Below, one piece after another: positions 11,385 to 21,739 of a stretch of DNA of 64,000 nucleotides. The stretch spans positions 192,332,370-192,396,369 of the forward strand of contig CM054115.1 of the NCBI GenBank assembly GCA_028673005.1, read 5' to 3'. The translations under genes were made by a program, and so were the position numbers. The notes under the pieces are model-generated. The model saw nothing but the letters and a program-made list of their open reading frames with translations, searched no databases and was not told where the DNA came from. This stretch comes from Tanypteryx hageni. Lineage: Eukaryota > Arthropoda > Insecta > Odonata > Petaluridae. The stretch's first letter is position 1; every line of letters begins with the position of its first letter.

Positions 11385-12240
11385 TGCCCGACAAAAATGA
11401 CGGGTATGCATGACTTAAATATCAAATCAAAATAAAATTTAAATAAAAACTAATGAAGCCATCCTTTATATGCACTAAAAAGTAAACAACTATATTATCC
11501 GTTGATCGGGCGCGCTCTTGTTTGTGACACGACCGGGAGCGTGGCGTCCTTGTCCACGGCGTAATTATTAAGAAAGAACTCATCTATTTGATGATATTAT
11601 TGGTTTATTTTTATCAAAATAATATTTTATGTTTTACAACTACAACTTATAAAAATATTTCTAGATTAAACCATTTATATTCCAATTAAAATATTGTAAT
11701 ATATCAACACAAACCTAAGTAACAATTATAAAACTTCCATTATTAATCTGAATTACTGTCTTCAGAATTACATGATTGACAAATATACGTTGCTTTGACA
11801 TGTTTCCTGCAAGAAAATTGATTGCAAGAATCACATTTAATGGTTGTGCTTCTTCCAACATTTTCTCTTTCCTGGTGCTGGCGTATAATTTCCCTTTCCA
11901 CAGATTCTCGATATTTTGAAAGGAGTATCTTCTCATCTGACGGTAGAGAATTTATTTTTGCTCTTTCAGTGGTATAGGGCATCGTCAATGCCAATGATAA
12001 TTCCTTCAAAAATTTTCTTCTTGGTTGCATCAAATTGTCAGCATTAGAAAAATAAAGAATTGGCGCATTTATCCCAGCTATATTCATTAGCGAGAAGAAT
12101 ATTGCCAATGGCCACCGTCGAGTATTACGAGCTACAGAGTAAGTACTACACATATGATCTACTGTGTCTACTCCACATGTTGTAGACCAATATAATTGAG
12201 AGTTTAAGGGTTTCGTCATCAATTTCTGTTTCATGAGGCA
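11385..12240 (-). mobile_element. piggyBac copy P1, 3' half
   Basis: It contains the transposase C-terminus (11743-12234) and its 3' flank. Both are shared with the copy at 31001-31740, including a GC-rich block at 11505-11565 containing ACGCCGTGGAC and CTCCCGGTCGTG. Beyond it, 11385-11405 forms a hairpin, GCCCGACAAAAATGACGGG, of the kind found near piggyBac ends. No TTAA duplication could be assigned with confidence. Confidence 0.65.
11743..12234 (-). pseudogene. piggyBac transposase, C-terminal part
   Basis: An open stretch of 163 codons matches the end of piggyBac transposases. GVDTVDHMCSTYSVARNT corresponds to the GGVDxxDQMC block that holds the third catalytic aspartate, followed by RRWPLAIFFSLMNIAGINA. 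The protein ends with a cysteine-rich zinc-binding tail, CDSCNQFSCRKH then CQSCN. The first two catalytic aspartates and the whole N-terminus are missing. The reading begins exactly where homology to the 31-kb copy begins. It is undamaged over its length but cannot encode a working enzyme. Confidence 0.85.
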
Positions 12241-13456
12241 TTGTTGATAGTAGTATTAATGCCTCATTCTTTATTGGCACGTTGGACGTCGAGTAATCGA
12301 GCGCAATATAGTTGGTGGTCTACTGAATGTCACTCTTCGAGCCTTTCAAAGAAAAGCAAAAATTTAAACTGTAACTTAACAGATTTACATATTATAAAAT
12401 AATAACTTACATGGCAAGGCATACGGTCTACTCAATAACAAAGATTACTCTTTCAATCACTCTGTCAGAGAGATGACGATAAAGGAACATGTAGTAAAAT
12501 GTCACCTACACATATACTAAGAATAAAGGCAAGATTAGCCTATTTCATCATCATTTTTATTCTACCATAATCAATTAACAAATGTACATTTACTAATGAT
12601 ACCATGAAGATGTGCCCCTCGGGGCCTGAATTTTTATTTGTGTTGAGATGGCGGAAGTGGAATGGGGTGCCATTTACCAAAGAAAAAACTTAAAAATCAA
12701 ATTTTCGGCTTGCAGGCTTTTACTCTTTTGCAAATTAGAATTAGAAATAATTTACCTACGATATTCGGACCTTGACCGTATCAAATAAAAATCAATAACT
12801 TTTCTTATTCTAATCGTCACATATTGCCTACGATTCGAAATCGCTCAAGTTCTACGTTTAAATCATATTTATCTGAAAATTTAAGCTTTTTAACGATATG
12901 TTGCCTTGGCGATCGTATCAATGTTAAACATCGAGTAGCATTGCCGCCTTAGCCCTAATAATATGCATAAGAAATGCGACCTTTGAATTCGTTAATTCGA
13001 GAGAGAGGAAGAAATAAATGAGAGAGACAGAGGGGGAGATGCAGAGACAAAAATAAATATTCCATAAATCTATTATATATGTTGAATAGATTGTGGGTTT
13101 GTGCAAAATATAGTCTTACTACCCAAATATCTGGAGATACCAAATTTCAAGTAAACATTACAATCACTTAAATTAGCTGAATACGATAATTTTTACACCG
13201 AAACATTTTATGTAAAAGTTTGGAATAATTATTTTCTTTTATTACGGGATTCATTTATTTTTGAGTGCCATTAAGATATGAATGACAAGACCCGTTCATA
13301 TTTGTTTTATTTACTTTTTAAGATATATATTTGCATATTACCTATAAAATTAATAATTTTTTGAGATAATTTTCTATAACTTTTTGCAATAGTAACGGAT
13401 TTCAAATTTTATTATTTACTTTCATAATTTTTAGGACAATATTGTTTCATTTACAG
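12241..13456. other. No recognisable gene
   Basis: Mostly AT-rich. It contains a small GC-rich palindrome, GCCCCTCGGGGC, near 12614-12627 but no protein or repeat family that I can name. Confidence 0.4.
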
Positions 13457-13576
13457 GAGAAGAATACTTCTATTATCATTTGTTCAGGGATTGCTTATTG
13501 CTGAACGAAGTTTTCTTTATAAACGAGTTCAAGATCTATTAAGGAACAGAATTAGTGCTTTTGGGATAATTGCAAG
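13457..13576 (+). CDS. Candidate internal exon of an unknown host gene
   Basis: The segment is preceded by a pyrimidine-rich TTGTTTCATTTACAG acceptor and followed by CAAG/GTAAGA, a near-ideal donor. It is 120 nt long. One frame, starting one base in, is open throughout: it begins RRILLLSFVQ, continues GLLIAERSFLYKRVQ and ends DLLRNRISAFGIIA. The other two frames contain stops. The peptide is mixed hydrophobic and basic with helical character. I do not recognise the protein and no neighbouring exon was found. It could be chance or part of an unrecognised repeat. Confidence 0.35.
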
Positions 13577-13875
13577 GTAAGATTTTGTACTTACTAAGTA
13601 AAAGTTTTGTATCATAGTTATTTTCTCTTTGTGTTACTCAATAATAAAAAAATATAAAATATATTCGGTTATCAATAATTAACCCTTTAATTCTATAACA
13701 ATCTCATTATAATTGTCATTATTATCACCAAAGTTTTGGTTCAAATATGAAACTATGCCTAAAAGTAGGGGAAGAATATTCTCAGATTCAAATAAGAAAA
13801 ATACCAAACGAATGCTTCTCACCAGAGCAGCAGAAAATTTCGATCAAAGAAATATTTGAAGATAAAAGATTGAGG
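13577..13875. other. Short AT-rich gap
   Basis: An open frame from 13747 continues into the tandem array, but it has no recognisable domain or splice context. Confidence 0.4.
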
Positions 13876-14090
13876 CAGGCGAAGTTCTACGTCAATTTGT
13901 CGCGGACAATTCGTCGCGCTGCAATTCGTCTCCTGTAAAGTTCGTCTCGTGCAAAATTCGTCTCAAAAATATACTTTGCGTGACAATTTCGCCGCAAGGC
14001 TAATTCGTCGCATGGCCAAATTCAGCGCATGGCAAATTCGGCGCATGTCAAATTCATCACAAGACAAATTCGTCGCAAATTCAGGAACCG
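13876..14090. repeat. Degenerate tandem array, about 13-16-bp units
   Basis: Roughly a dozen imperfect units of the type GCAAATTCGTCGCATG follow each other. Variants include AATTCGTCTC, AATTCGGCGCATG and AATTCATCAC. The unit length drifts, so the array keeps no reading frame. It sits about 300 bp after the exon candidate. Confidence 0.75.
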
Positions 14091-14428
14091 TTGAGGAATT
14101 ATGAAATATTTTTCTGTTATTTTCAATATCACGATTAGCATAATTAAATCCCGAATCGCGCATTGGCAGTGAAATGTTCCGCCGTCCAAGAGGCAGATAA
14201 ATTTTCGTCCGACTTTGTTTTTCAAATGCTATAAAAATATGTCAATGCTTTCTTGGTAAATACTATTCTCACTCAAACATGTGTAAGTTTATCCATTTCC
14301 CTTATTTCCTTTATAACAAGGATTTCTCTGACCACTCTTCCAGTACTGCAGCAGAGCCAACCACGAATAAACACGAAATAAAATACAAATGAAAGTGTTG
14401 CGCGGGACCCACTGCCAATCCGGAATCC
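14091..14428. other. Unassigned sequence before the A1 LINE 3' end
   Basis: No gene seen. It borders the LINE tail at 14429. Confidence 0.4.
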
Positions 14429-14559
14429 ATGTATCTACATCTACATTTACATCTACAAGTAGCCCTGCAATTCACCAAGTTGATGGGTGGCTGGGGGTGC
14501 AATGCACCAAATCCTACATAAAGATTGTCTAACGCGATTCGAAATTTCCTATTGTGATC

Positions 14560-17500
14560 TCATATTGTCCTCGGAAAGAACGAGCCTAGATAACGCTCCG
14601 TCCTACAATCGATGTCACGTATTTTACCGTCTAGATCATTTCTACCGATATACGTTGGAGCCACAATTATTCCCACTACCTCCTCTATTATACATTCCGA
14701 CCTATATTTCTCCAGAAGTTTCAACCTTGAGTCCAATCTACGGTCCTCCAGTGATACACAGTTCAAATCGCTCGATGAAGAGGTGACGCTTTCCTTATGT
14801 TCGTACTTTTGTTTTACAAATCTGGCTGCTCTACGCTGTACTCTTTCTAGTTGAAATATGTGTCCCTTCTCGTACGGATCCCATATGCACGCTGCGTATT
14901 CCACTTGCGGTCTTACCAGTGATAAGTAGAATGTTTCACGTACTTTCTCTGTAGTGTCCCGTACTATTCTACATATGAATGCCAGTTTCTTGTTGGCCGC
15001 GCCTATGACTCGACGAATCTGCATGTCCCACGAATGATCTCGATTAATGGTTACTCCTAAATATTTTACATACTCAGCTTGTCGAACGCTCATTTCATCT
15101 ATGTTATATCCGAATTCTAAATCTTAGTTCTTACTTTTCCAAAACGTGAATGCGGATCATTTAGTATAATTAATTTCATTTTGCCATTCCTTGCACCACG
15201 CTGAAATGGTTCTTAAGTCTTCACGCAGTGATTTATGATCCTCCTGCTTTTTTATTTATTTATATAGAACGGTGTTATGGGCGAAAAGCCATGAACAACC
15301 GAGCGGATATCATTTAGATAGATTAAGAAGAGCGGAGGGCCCAATACACTTCCCTGAGGAACACACGAAGCAACTTTAACGGCGGACGAGTATTTCCCAT
15401 CGATGACAACATACCTGTTCCCTTTTCGAGAGGAAGTCTCTCAGCAACCGACAACTTTCGGATTGGTACCACATTGTCCTAACTTCGCAATTAATTTCAT
15501 ATGAGATACTTTATCGAACGCCTTCCTGAAATCAATGAATATGGCATCGACCTGAGCATTTTTCTCCCAGCATCGCAACAAATCGTCCACAAACAGGCCG
15601 AGCTGCGTTTCGCATGATCTACCTCTCCGGAATCCGTGTTGGCATACGCTAAGCAATGAATGACTATCTAAATAGCGCATTACAGAGCTAAAGACTATGT
15701 GTTCATGTATATTGCACGATAATGGAGTTAAGAATATCGGCCTATAATTTTCGGGATACTCTCTGTCGCCACCTTTATGGATGGGCGTAACATGTGCCAC
15801 CTTTCAATATTTAGGAACTACTCCATCCCTAATGGATATCTCGAATATAATTTTCAAGTACGGCGCGATTTCAGCAGCTAATTCTTTCATTACACGCGCG
15901 AAAATTTCCTCCGGTCCAGGAGATTTATTTGGCTTAATTGAATGAAGTTGGAGCGCGATGCCATTTTCCGAAAATACCAAATATTCCATCGAATCGCCCT
16001 GACGCATAAGAATAAGGGTTTCACATTCATCGTCATCACGAGTAAAAGCTTTCTGAAAGTGATGGTTTAATAGGTTTGTTTTATCCGTACACTCGTGAAC
16101 TACGTTTCCCGTTTCCGACCGCAGTGACGCAATAGTAGGGCCCCAGCCTTGAACTTCCCTGACGTAAGACCAAAATGCTTTCGGGTTCTCTTTCAAATTT
16201 TCCTGTAAAACCTTCTTTTTATAATTGTTAAATGCATAACGCATTGCTACTCTGGCTATGGAGTGCGCCTCCTTGTATTGCTGCCTTATTATTGCAATGT
16301 GTTCGACCGTAGTTGTTGAGGATGTGTTATTTACGCGACAGTGAGTTTTCTTTGCCGTCGGAGAGCGTTTCTTACTTCCTGGTTGTACCATCTAGGTTCT
16401 GCACTAACACGCTTCAGTTTGCTTAGAATAAATACTTCTGTACACTCCCGCATCATATCTCTGAACATGCAGCAGGATTCCTCCGCGTCTGCACTATCGG
16501 TTAAATCGCTGAAATTATTATATTTATTTCGCAGAAAAGATCTAAATCTTGTGAAATCGGCTTTGGCGAATACATAAAGTATTCTTTTAGACTTAACCTG
16601 TTTCTAAACATTTAACTGAAATTCCACGTACACTGCCTTTTGATCGCTCATTCCCTCAGCATCAGATACTCTATTCATACGCTCAGGAAGATTATTAACA
16701 AATAAATATAATATATTATTAAATCTCGTGGGAAATCTCACTAATTGATACAATGAGTGCTTACCGAAAGTTTCTACTAAAGCCTCGCTCGATTCTGGCT
16801 CTCTACCTCCGGGATAAAAGCAATTATGGCTCCAATCAATAGACGGAAGATTAAAATCGCCCCCGATTATAATGGCTTTATCTTTTGACGAATTTAGCGT
16901 CGCCACTTGTTTCTCCAGAGAATGAATAGTTTCCACGCTCGCATTTGGGGGTCTATAAAAAGCGCATATATTTATAGTTTTTGAGTCGCTTCCTTTCACA
17001 CGACACCAAACACTTTCGACTTCGTCGTCGTTAATCTGTATTGGGTATTTTTCGTATTTATTGCTAACTGATATAAAGACTCCACCTCCCGACCGGATAC
17101 ATCGATCTTTTCTGAAGACGCTATAGTCACGAGGAAAGATCTCGTGACTGGCTCTGTATGCCGTAAGCCAACTTTCTGTGCCTATAACTACATCAGCACG
17201 CATACTACGAATAAGATGTTCAAATTCGGCCTCCTTTCTGCGAATGCTGCTACAATTAACCGTAATGATTTTCAGTTTTTTGCTATGGCTAGTTAACGAT
17301 TCCTCGCGATATACTGAGCTATTACTATTTTTATTATTAATAATATTATAATTATTATGATTATTTACTGCCTCCTTATCCTTCCTACTATGTCGACAAA
17401 TTTCTACGCTTGGAATGTATTCTACTGTTACTTAACGTCGGGTTTATAGCGCTATTAAGGTCGTACGCATTATCAACGGAACTTTTGCATGGAAAATCGT

Positions 17501-17633
17501 TTATCCCCATACCTTCGATAATTCTGTTACCGCACGGATTTCTTACATTTTCCTCTATTGTGCTCTCAATTAATCTCGTACCTGTAAGCTGCCTACATCC
17601 TAACTTACCATCTGATCTACTATTGACGTGCAT
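14560..17633 (-). pseudogene. A1 ORF2: CR1 endonuclease-reverse transcriptase, broken
   Basis: This polyprotein nicks target DNA and reverse-transcribes the LINE RNA. The endonuclease (about 17290-16604) keeps VNCSSIRR, GTESWL and GGDFNLPSIDW, but the catalytic SDH near its end reads SDQ. The linker and palm start (16391-15441) contain AFWSYVREVQGWGP, IKPNKSPGPEEI, HVTPIHKGGD and VDAIFIDFRKAFDKVSH. The catalytic FADD box is destroyed: a small deletion leaves the equivalent of FAHN. The thumb/C-terminal part (15093-14560) has VKYLGVTINRDHSWD, VRPQVEYAACIWDPY and ends in GSFFPRTI. Frameshifts separate these blocks. Loss of both active sites means it cannot move itself. Confidence 0.9.
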
Positions 17634-17668
17634 CTCAACGCTTGCTGAAAAATTGGAATTGCTTAAAT

Positions 17669-18700
17669 CTAACCTAAAAAAGCCATAGAATGCTCAAACA
17701 CCCTAAGCGCTACCGCTTCCGCAGCCTCGGCAGTGTAGGGCACACCAGTACCGTTTAGGAATTCCCTACATGAGTCCAGGACCGGCCTTAGTTCAACGAA
17801 GTCCACTCCATTGCCCCTACAGGAGTCCCACAGCCTACGGTTCAGCCAGACCACTCGGCTCCAAACCATAGAACCGAAGACCGTCCGAGGAACAATGCTA
17901 CAGATGGAAAGCCGCACTTCAGCACCAGACTCCTCTCGGATACGAGCAACCTCAGCGGCCAAGTCCTTAAAAGAGCTTAAGACCTCCTCGGAGCCGTGAT
18001 TCGAAGCGTCATTGGTACCAACATGGGCCACCACCCTCAGCGAGGAGCAACCCGTCCCCGATACCGACACCCTGAACTCCTTCGTCACCTGGGGCACCGA
18101 ACCTCCTGGTATACACCTGGAGAACACCCGCTCGTGAACTCCCTCCTGGCGGGCCCGTGACAGTAAAGGCGCTACCACACGCCGGACGTTGGAGCTACCT
18201 ATCACTAACAGTTCCCTCTTTCCCCCCGAGGTTTCCTTGAGCCCGGCATCCACCGAGGAGACGGGAGCGGGCACGGGCGTAACGGCAGTGGAGTCGTGCT
18301 CTGACAACACCGCAAACCGATTACTAACAGGAAGAGGGGCCACCGAGGCGTTCCCAACTCCCTGTCTCCGCAACACCACCCTACATTCCCCCCGAGTGGA
18401 CACCACACACCACTCATCGGGCTTCCCGACCGCAGGACCCTCGACCCGCGAAGAGGAGCCAGGAGCCTCCCCGATCGCTCTGCCTGCTTCCGCACCTAGG
18501 CGAACCCGAGCCGCCATTTTGGCGCGGTTTTCTCTCAGTGAAGTACCCGCACCCCTCCCACGCGCCAAGGCTGCCTCCGACCTTTCTACCCTCTGAAGGA
18601 GGTCCGCAACCACCCTCTCCAGCTCCGTGATCAGAGACCTCATGGCCTCGCAACCAGCGTCGCGCAAGGAGGAGGAAATAGGAGTCCTCGGAGCAGCCAT
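17669..18700 (-). CDS. A1 ORF1: CR1 esterase-type ORF1 protein, uninterrupted
   Basis: A 343-codon open frame from ATG to stop. CR1 ORF1 proteins bind LINE RNA and form multimers; many carry an SGNH-hydrolase (esterase) domain. Here residues about 22-46 look like a coiled coil (ITELERVVADLLQRVER) and 50-160 are low-complexity. The SGNH domain begins at about 164 with LLVIGSSNVRR (block I, nucleophile Ser170 in GSSN) and continues with VAHVGTNDASN (block III, about 225-234). The histidine expected before YTxEA is replaced by Pro321 (GVPYTAEA); copy A3 still reads GVHYMPESA. The fold may therefore be kept while catalysis is lost. The start aligns with that of A3. Confidence 0.85.
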   Translation of the reverse strand: MAAPRTPISSSLRDAGCEAMRSLITELERVVADLLQRVERSEAALARGRGAGTSLRENRAKMAARVRLGAEAGRAIGEAPGSSSRVEGPAVGKPDEWCVVSTRGECRVVLRRQGVGNASVAPLPVSNRFAVLSEHDSTAVTPVPAPVSSVDAGLKETSGGKRELLVIGSSNVRRVVAPLLSRARQEGVHERVFSRCIPGGSVPQVTKEFRVSVSGTGCSSLRVVAHVGTNDASNHGSEEVLSSFKDLAAEVARIREESGAEVRLSICSIVPRTVFGSMVWSRVVWLNRRLWDSCRGNGVDFVELRPVLDSCREFLNGTGVPYTAEAAEAVALRVFEHSMAFLG

Positions 18701-19333
18701 CCTATCCTCTTAACTAATCTGTACTATCTATATAAATATACTAGAACTAACTTAAATACGCGGCTGGCTGTCTTCAAGGTTAAATTAGGGTCAAGCGCAG
18801 GTAAAAATTGAAAGGGAAAGTGTTTCATTAAACCAACAACGTTAGTAAATAAGCAAGAAAGTTTAGCACAGGAACAACGTAGATTTAGAAGCTAAAGAAA
18901 TGCTGAGGTAAAAGGAAATAATTAAGAACGAGTAAGGTAATACGCTACTATAAATAAAATTACAAAGATTACGGATTTAGTGGCTAAGAGACGTATTTAA
19001 CTACTATGATACGGCAAGAGAAGAATGAGTAAGCTTTTCGCTCAAAGATGAGTTAAACTACAATTACAACAAAACAATTAACGTAAGAAGATGAAAAAAA
19101 TATACAAATAGGAATAAATAAAGAAAAATACGAGTTCTACTTAACACAACAATACGGCTACAGCTATACTACAGCTACTGCTAATACTACAGGTGTCGCT
19201 CACAGGCTGGTCAGCGCTCGCAGGAGGAAGTGAAAGGCACGTCCGTCCTCTTCGAGGGCCAGATGAAGATCGATGAATCGAGGATAAGAAGAAGGATCTC
19301 TTAACTTTAACTCTCCGACGGCCATTTAGGATG
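18701..19333 (-). other. A1 5' untranslated region
   Basis: Non-coding LINE leader. It shares with the A3 leader a block containing GGACGGACGTGCCTTTCAC and a run of GCTGTAG-type repeats. An internal promoter would be expected here by analogy with other LINEs, but no defined element is visible. Confidence 0.6.
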
Positions 19334-19685
19334 AAACAAAATAAGATAACATATAAGGTATTTCGGAAAAAATTTATATCTTACACCAAAACCAAAATAC
19401 GACTTTCTATTAGTTAACGAACACTTGTTCCTTTCCCATTCCTCTATTTTCATGTTTTTGGTGTCATTACCAGTCCCTCATAGTCATTCTGCAAAAGGAT
19501 TTGAAGAAAATCAGTGGAGGTAAGTTATTTACAACAACATAAGGACGGTCTGTGTCTTGCAACAAAGAACATTAGAAACAAATGTGAAGAATCTCATAAA
19601 ATAATTCAAAAGTCTTGTTTTTCTATCTGTCATAAACAATGAGTATTGACTTATAAAACTAAATTTATTTTAACTATCTTACCTA
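19334..19685. other. Unassigned sequence
   Basis: AT-rich spacer between the A1 LINE and repeat F. Confidence 0.4.
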
Positions 19686-20106
19686 TAGTTTCCAGTTTTC
19701 TCTGTTGTGTGTGTGAGAAGATGACGTCATCAATGGAACATTTTAACGCATTTATAATAAATTTCCCGATTTGGTGGAATGTTGAAATTTCGCAGAAATA
19801 TTTAATTCAGATATAAAACTTAAATGACGAAAAAAACACGAACACAGTATGAAAAAGTTTGGAAAATATACGAAAAAAAACGTAAAATGACCCGGGTTCG
19901 ACTCCAGGGGGGCTATTTCCGTTTCTCGTAAGATAACACCTAAAAATACATTATTTAATGTTCAGGCTTTTATTATTTTGGAAATTAATTTAGAAAAAAT
20001 TGACGTACGATCTTTCAATTTAAACTGTTTTATGAAAATTAATGAAGTTTCTTATTCTATCTTTTTCTGTCTATCGTTCGAAATCTCTCATATTAAACAT
20101 TTAAAT
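19686..20106 (+). repeat. Dispersed repeat F, copy 1
   Basis: About 400 bp shared, in opposite orientation, with 61225-61614. Conserved blocks include GATGACGTCATCAATG, CGTAAGATAACAC and AAAAATTGACGTACGATCTT. A CCGGGTTCGACTCCAGG segment at about 19891-19907 fits the B box of a tRNA-type promoter, but no convincing A box was seen upstream. Confidence 0.7.
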
Positions 20107-20110
20107 CCAG

Positions 20111-21544
20111 TGCTGTCAAACGAAAAAAAAAAGATTCGTTGTTTTTCGTTATTGCCAAAAAAACGATTTCGTTACATTTTTCATTACGCTGAAATATACG
20201 TTTCGTTTTCCGTTGCGTTTAACATTTTAACGAAATAATTTGATACAAAATAATTAAGTGTAGTTACTCATTTATTTTTGTTTAGAGGTTACGTATCCAC
20301 CTTAAATACATTCTTCTTATTTAGAATACTAATTTATAGGAACTTATAAATATATGCTGTAGATCAGGAACGTTTTTAAGATTTCAAAGTATTCGGCACG
20401 TTTATCGTTTTGGATGTTAATGCATGAAAATTCTAATTTTCATATTCAAAATTTTATATTCAACTTAATAAACTTTACACATATTTAAGGATATAATATT
20501 ATTTTTGAGGGCTTACACTAAAAAATAACATTTCATTAGGCGCTGCTGAGTGTATTCTTATTCATTATAAAATCAGATATTCCCTTTCTATGCAGATGAA
20601 GGACATTACTGTCTTCACAATCAAACCCAGTACCCAATGGTATATGAAAGAGCATTTTTTATTATAGTGACGAATAAAGCCGCCATAAAATGCTACTTAA
20701 CTTTAATTAACACTAAACAAAATATAAACTTGAAATATGAATGAAAATGGGATTTATTTCTTTAACACTGAGTGAACTTCGTTTCTCTTACGACTGGCGG
20801 AAAGTCTCCCTGTGACCTGAAATTGTATTATACTCTGATTAGTCTTCATTTCCAGGGAACAATAACTATTCACTGTTATTATAGACTTCTCATAATAGTA
20901 ATAGATATGCTGCAGTACTGATCCCTGACCATCGATGACAACACGTTCGAATTTTAGGTACACTTCGGCCTTTCTCAAATACCTTGTTAAGTTAGAATTA
21001 CAAACAGTATATAGAATTCGAGATTGGTGGGAATAGGGACTTACAGACCATCGACCTTTAAAAGAGTAAAGACCAACTCCGGTGTAATATCTACAAGAAT
21101 GTTTTCGAAGTCCGAGGCACTGTGGGGGGGGAGGGTTAGAGAATGGTAGAGGTCCTTAACTGGAAGCGGCACGCTACTTATCTCCTGATTCCTGGAGAAG
21201 GATTAACCGCATTCCTTTCACAAATGGATGGAAAACCCAAAGAACATTCGGCAGTGGCCGGAATAGCGTTTCTTTCGCGACAAGGCGGCAAAAGTGGCCC
21301 AGCGGGGGACAAGCAAAACCGAGGAAAGGAATTTTAGGTCACTTTCCCTTGCTCAAGACACATCGCCTGGGACAAATGCCACTAAACCTTAACCCTTTAT
21401 CGTCTGTTAACGAAATATGTTTTTGCGTTTTCGTTACGTTTTCCTTTACAGCTATTTGAAAAATTTAGTTAAAGTTTTTCGGTACGTTAAGCCAAAATAA
21501 TATCGTTATTTCGGTACGATAACCGCAACGTTTTCCAAAACTAG
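20111..21544. mobile_element. Possible DNA transposon with CGTT-rich ends
   Basis: The left end reads CAGTGCTGTCAAACG. The right end, reverse-complemented, reads CTAGTTTTGGAAAACG, and both ends continue inward with many AACG/CGTT motifs. Repeat F stops abruptly at the left end. No target duplication or transposase was found, and the interior contains no recognisable coding sequence. Confidence 0.3.
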
Positions 21545-21612
21545 CAAAGTGGGGGACAAGCAAGACCGGGAAAAGGGATTTTAAGCCACATTTTCTAGCT
21601 CAAGACGAATAT
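21296..21612 (+). repeat. Direct duplication, about 65-bp units
   Basis: Two diverged copies at 21296-21365 and 21546-21612 share GGGGGACAAGCAA, CCGGGAAAAGGGATTTTA-like and CTCAAGAC blocks. Just after, at about 21621-21675, a GACATTTGCGGTCAA motif occurs more than once. Confidence 0.6.
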
Positions 21613-21739
21613 GCGACAGATGCGGTCAGCGACATTTGCGGTCAAGGGAAAATCTATGACATTTGCGGTCAACTGTTTGAAAGATGGTTTCCAAGGTATT
21701 TATTGTTTTTGATGCGATGACAAATACGGCCATTGTTTT

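Larger units (their letters stand above)
14429..19333 (-). mobile_element. CR1-type LINE, copy A1, near full length
   Basis: Order in the minus direction: a 5' untranslated region (about 19333-18701), ORF1 (18700-17669), ORF2 with endonuclease and reverse transcriptase (about 17633-14560), a short 3' region and a tail of (TGTAGA)-type repeats at 14429-14460. The 5' sequence (GGACGGACGTGCCTTTCAC) matches the start of copy A3, so the copy is close to complete. The 5' limit is approximate and no target duplication was identified. The 3' part is most like copy A4; A2 and A3 form a second subgroup. Confidence 0.85.

Noticed and set aside
13876..14090. CRISPR-like array
   Set aside because: Units are contiguous and degenerate with no spacers, and the window is eukaryotic.
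18189..18596. 135-codon plus-strand frame
   Set aside because: Antisense shadow of the GC-rich A1 ORF1, which carries the recognisable esterase motifs.
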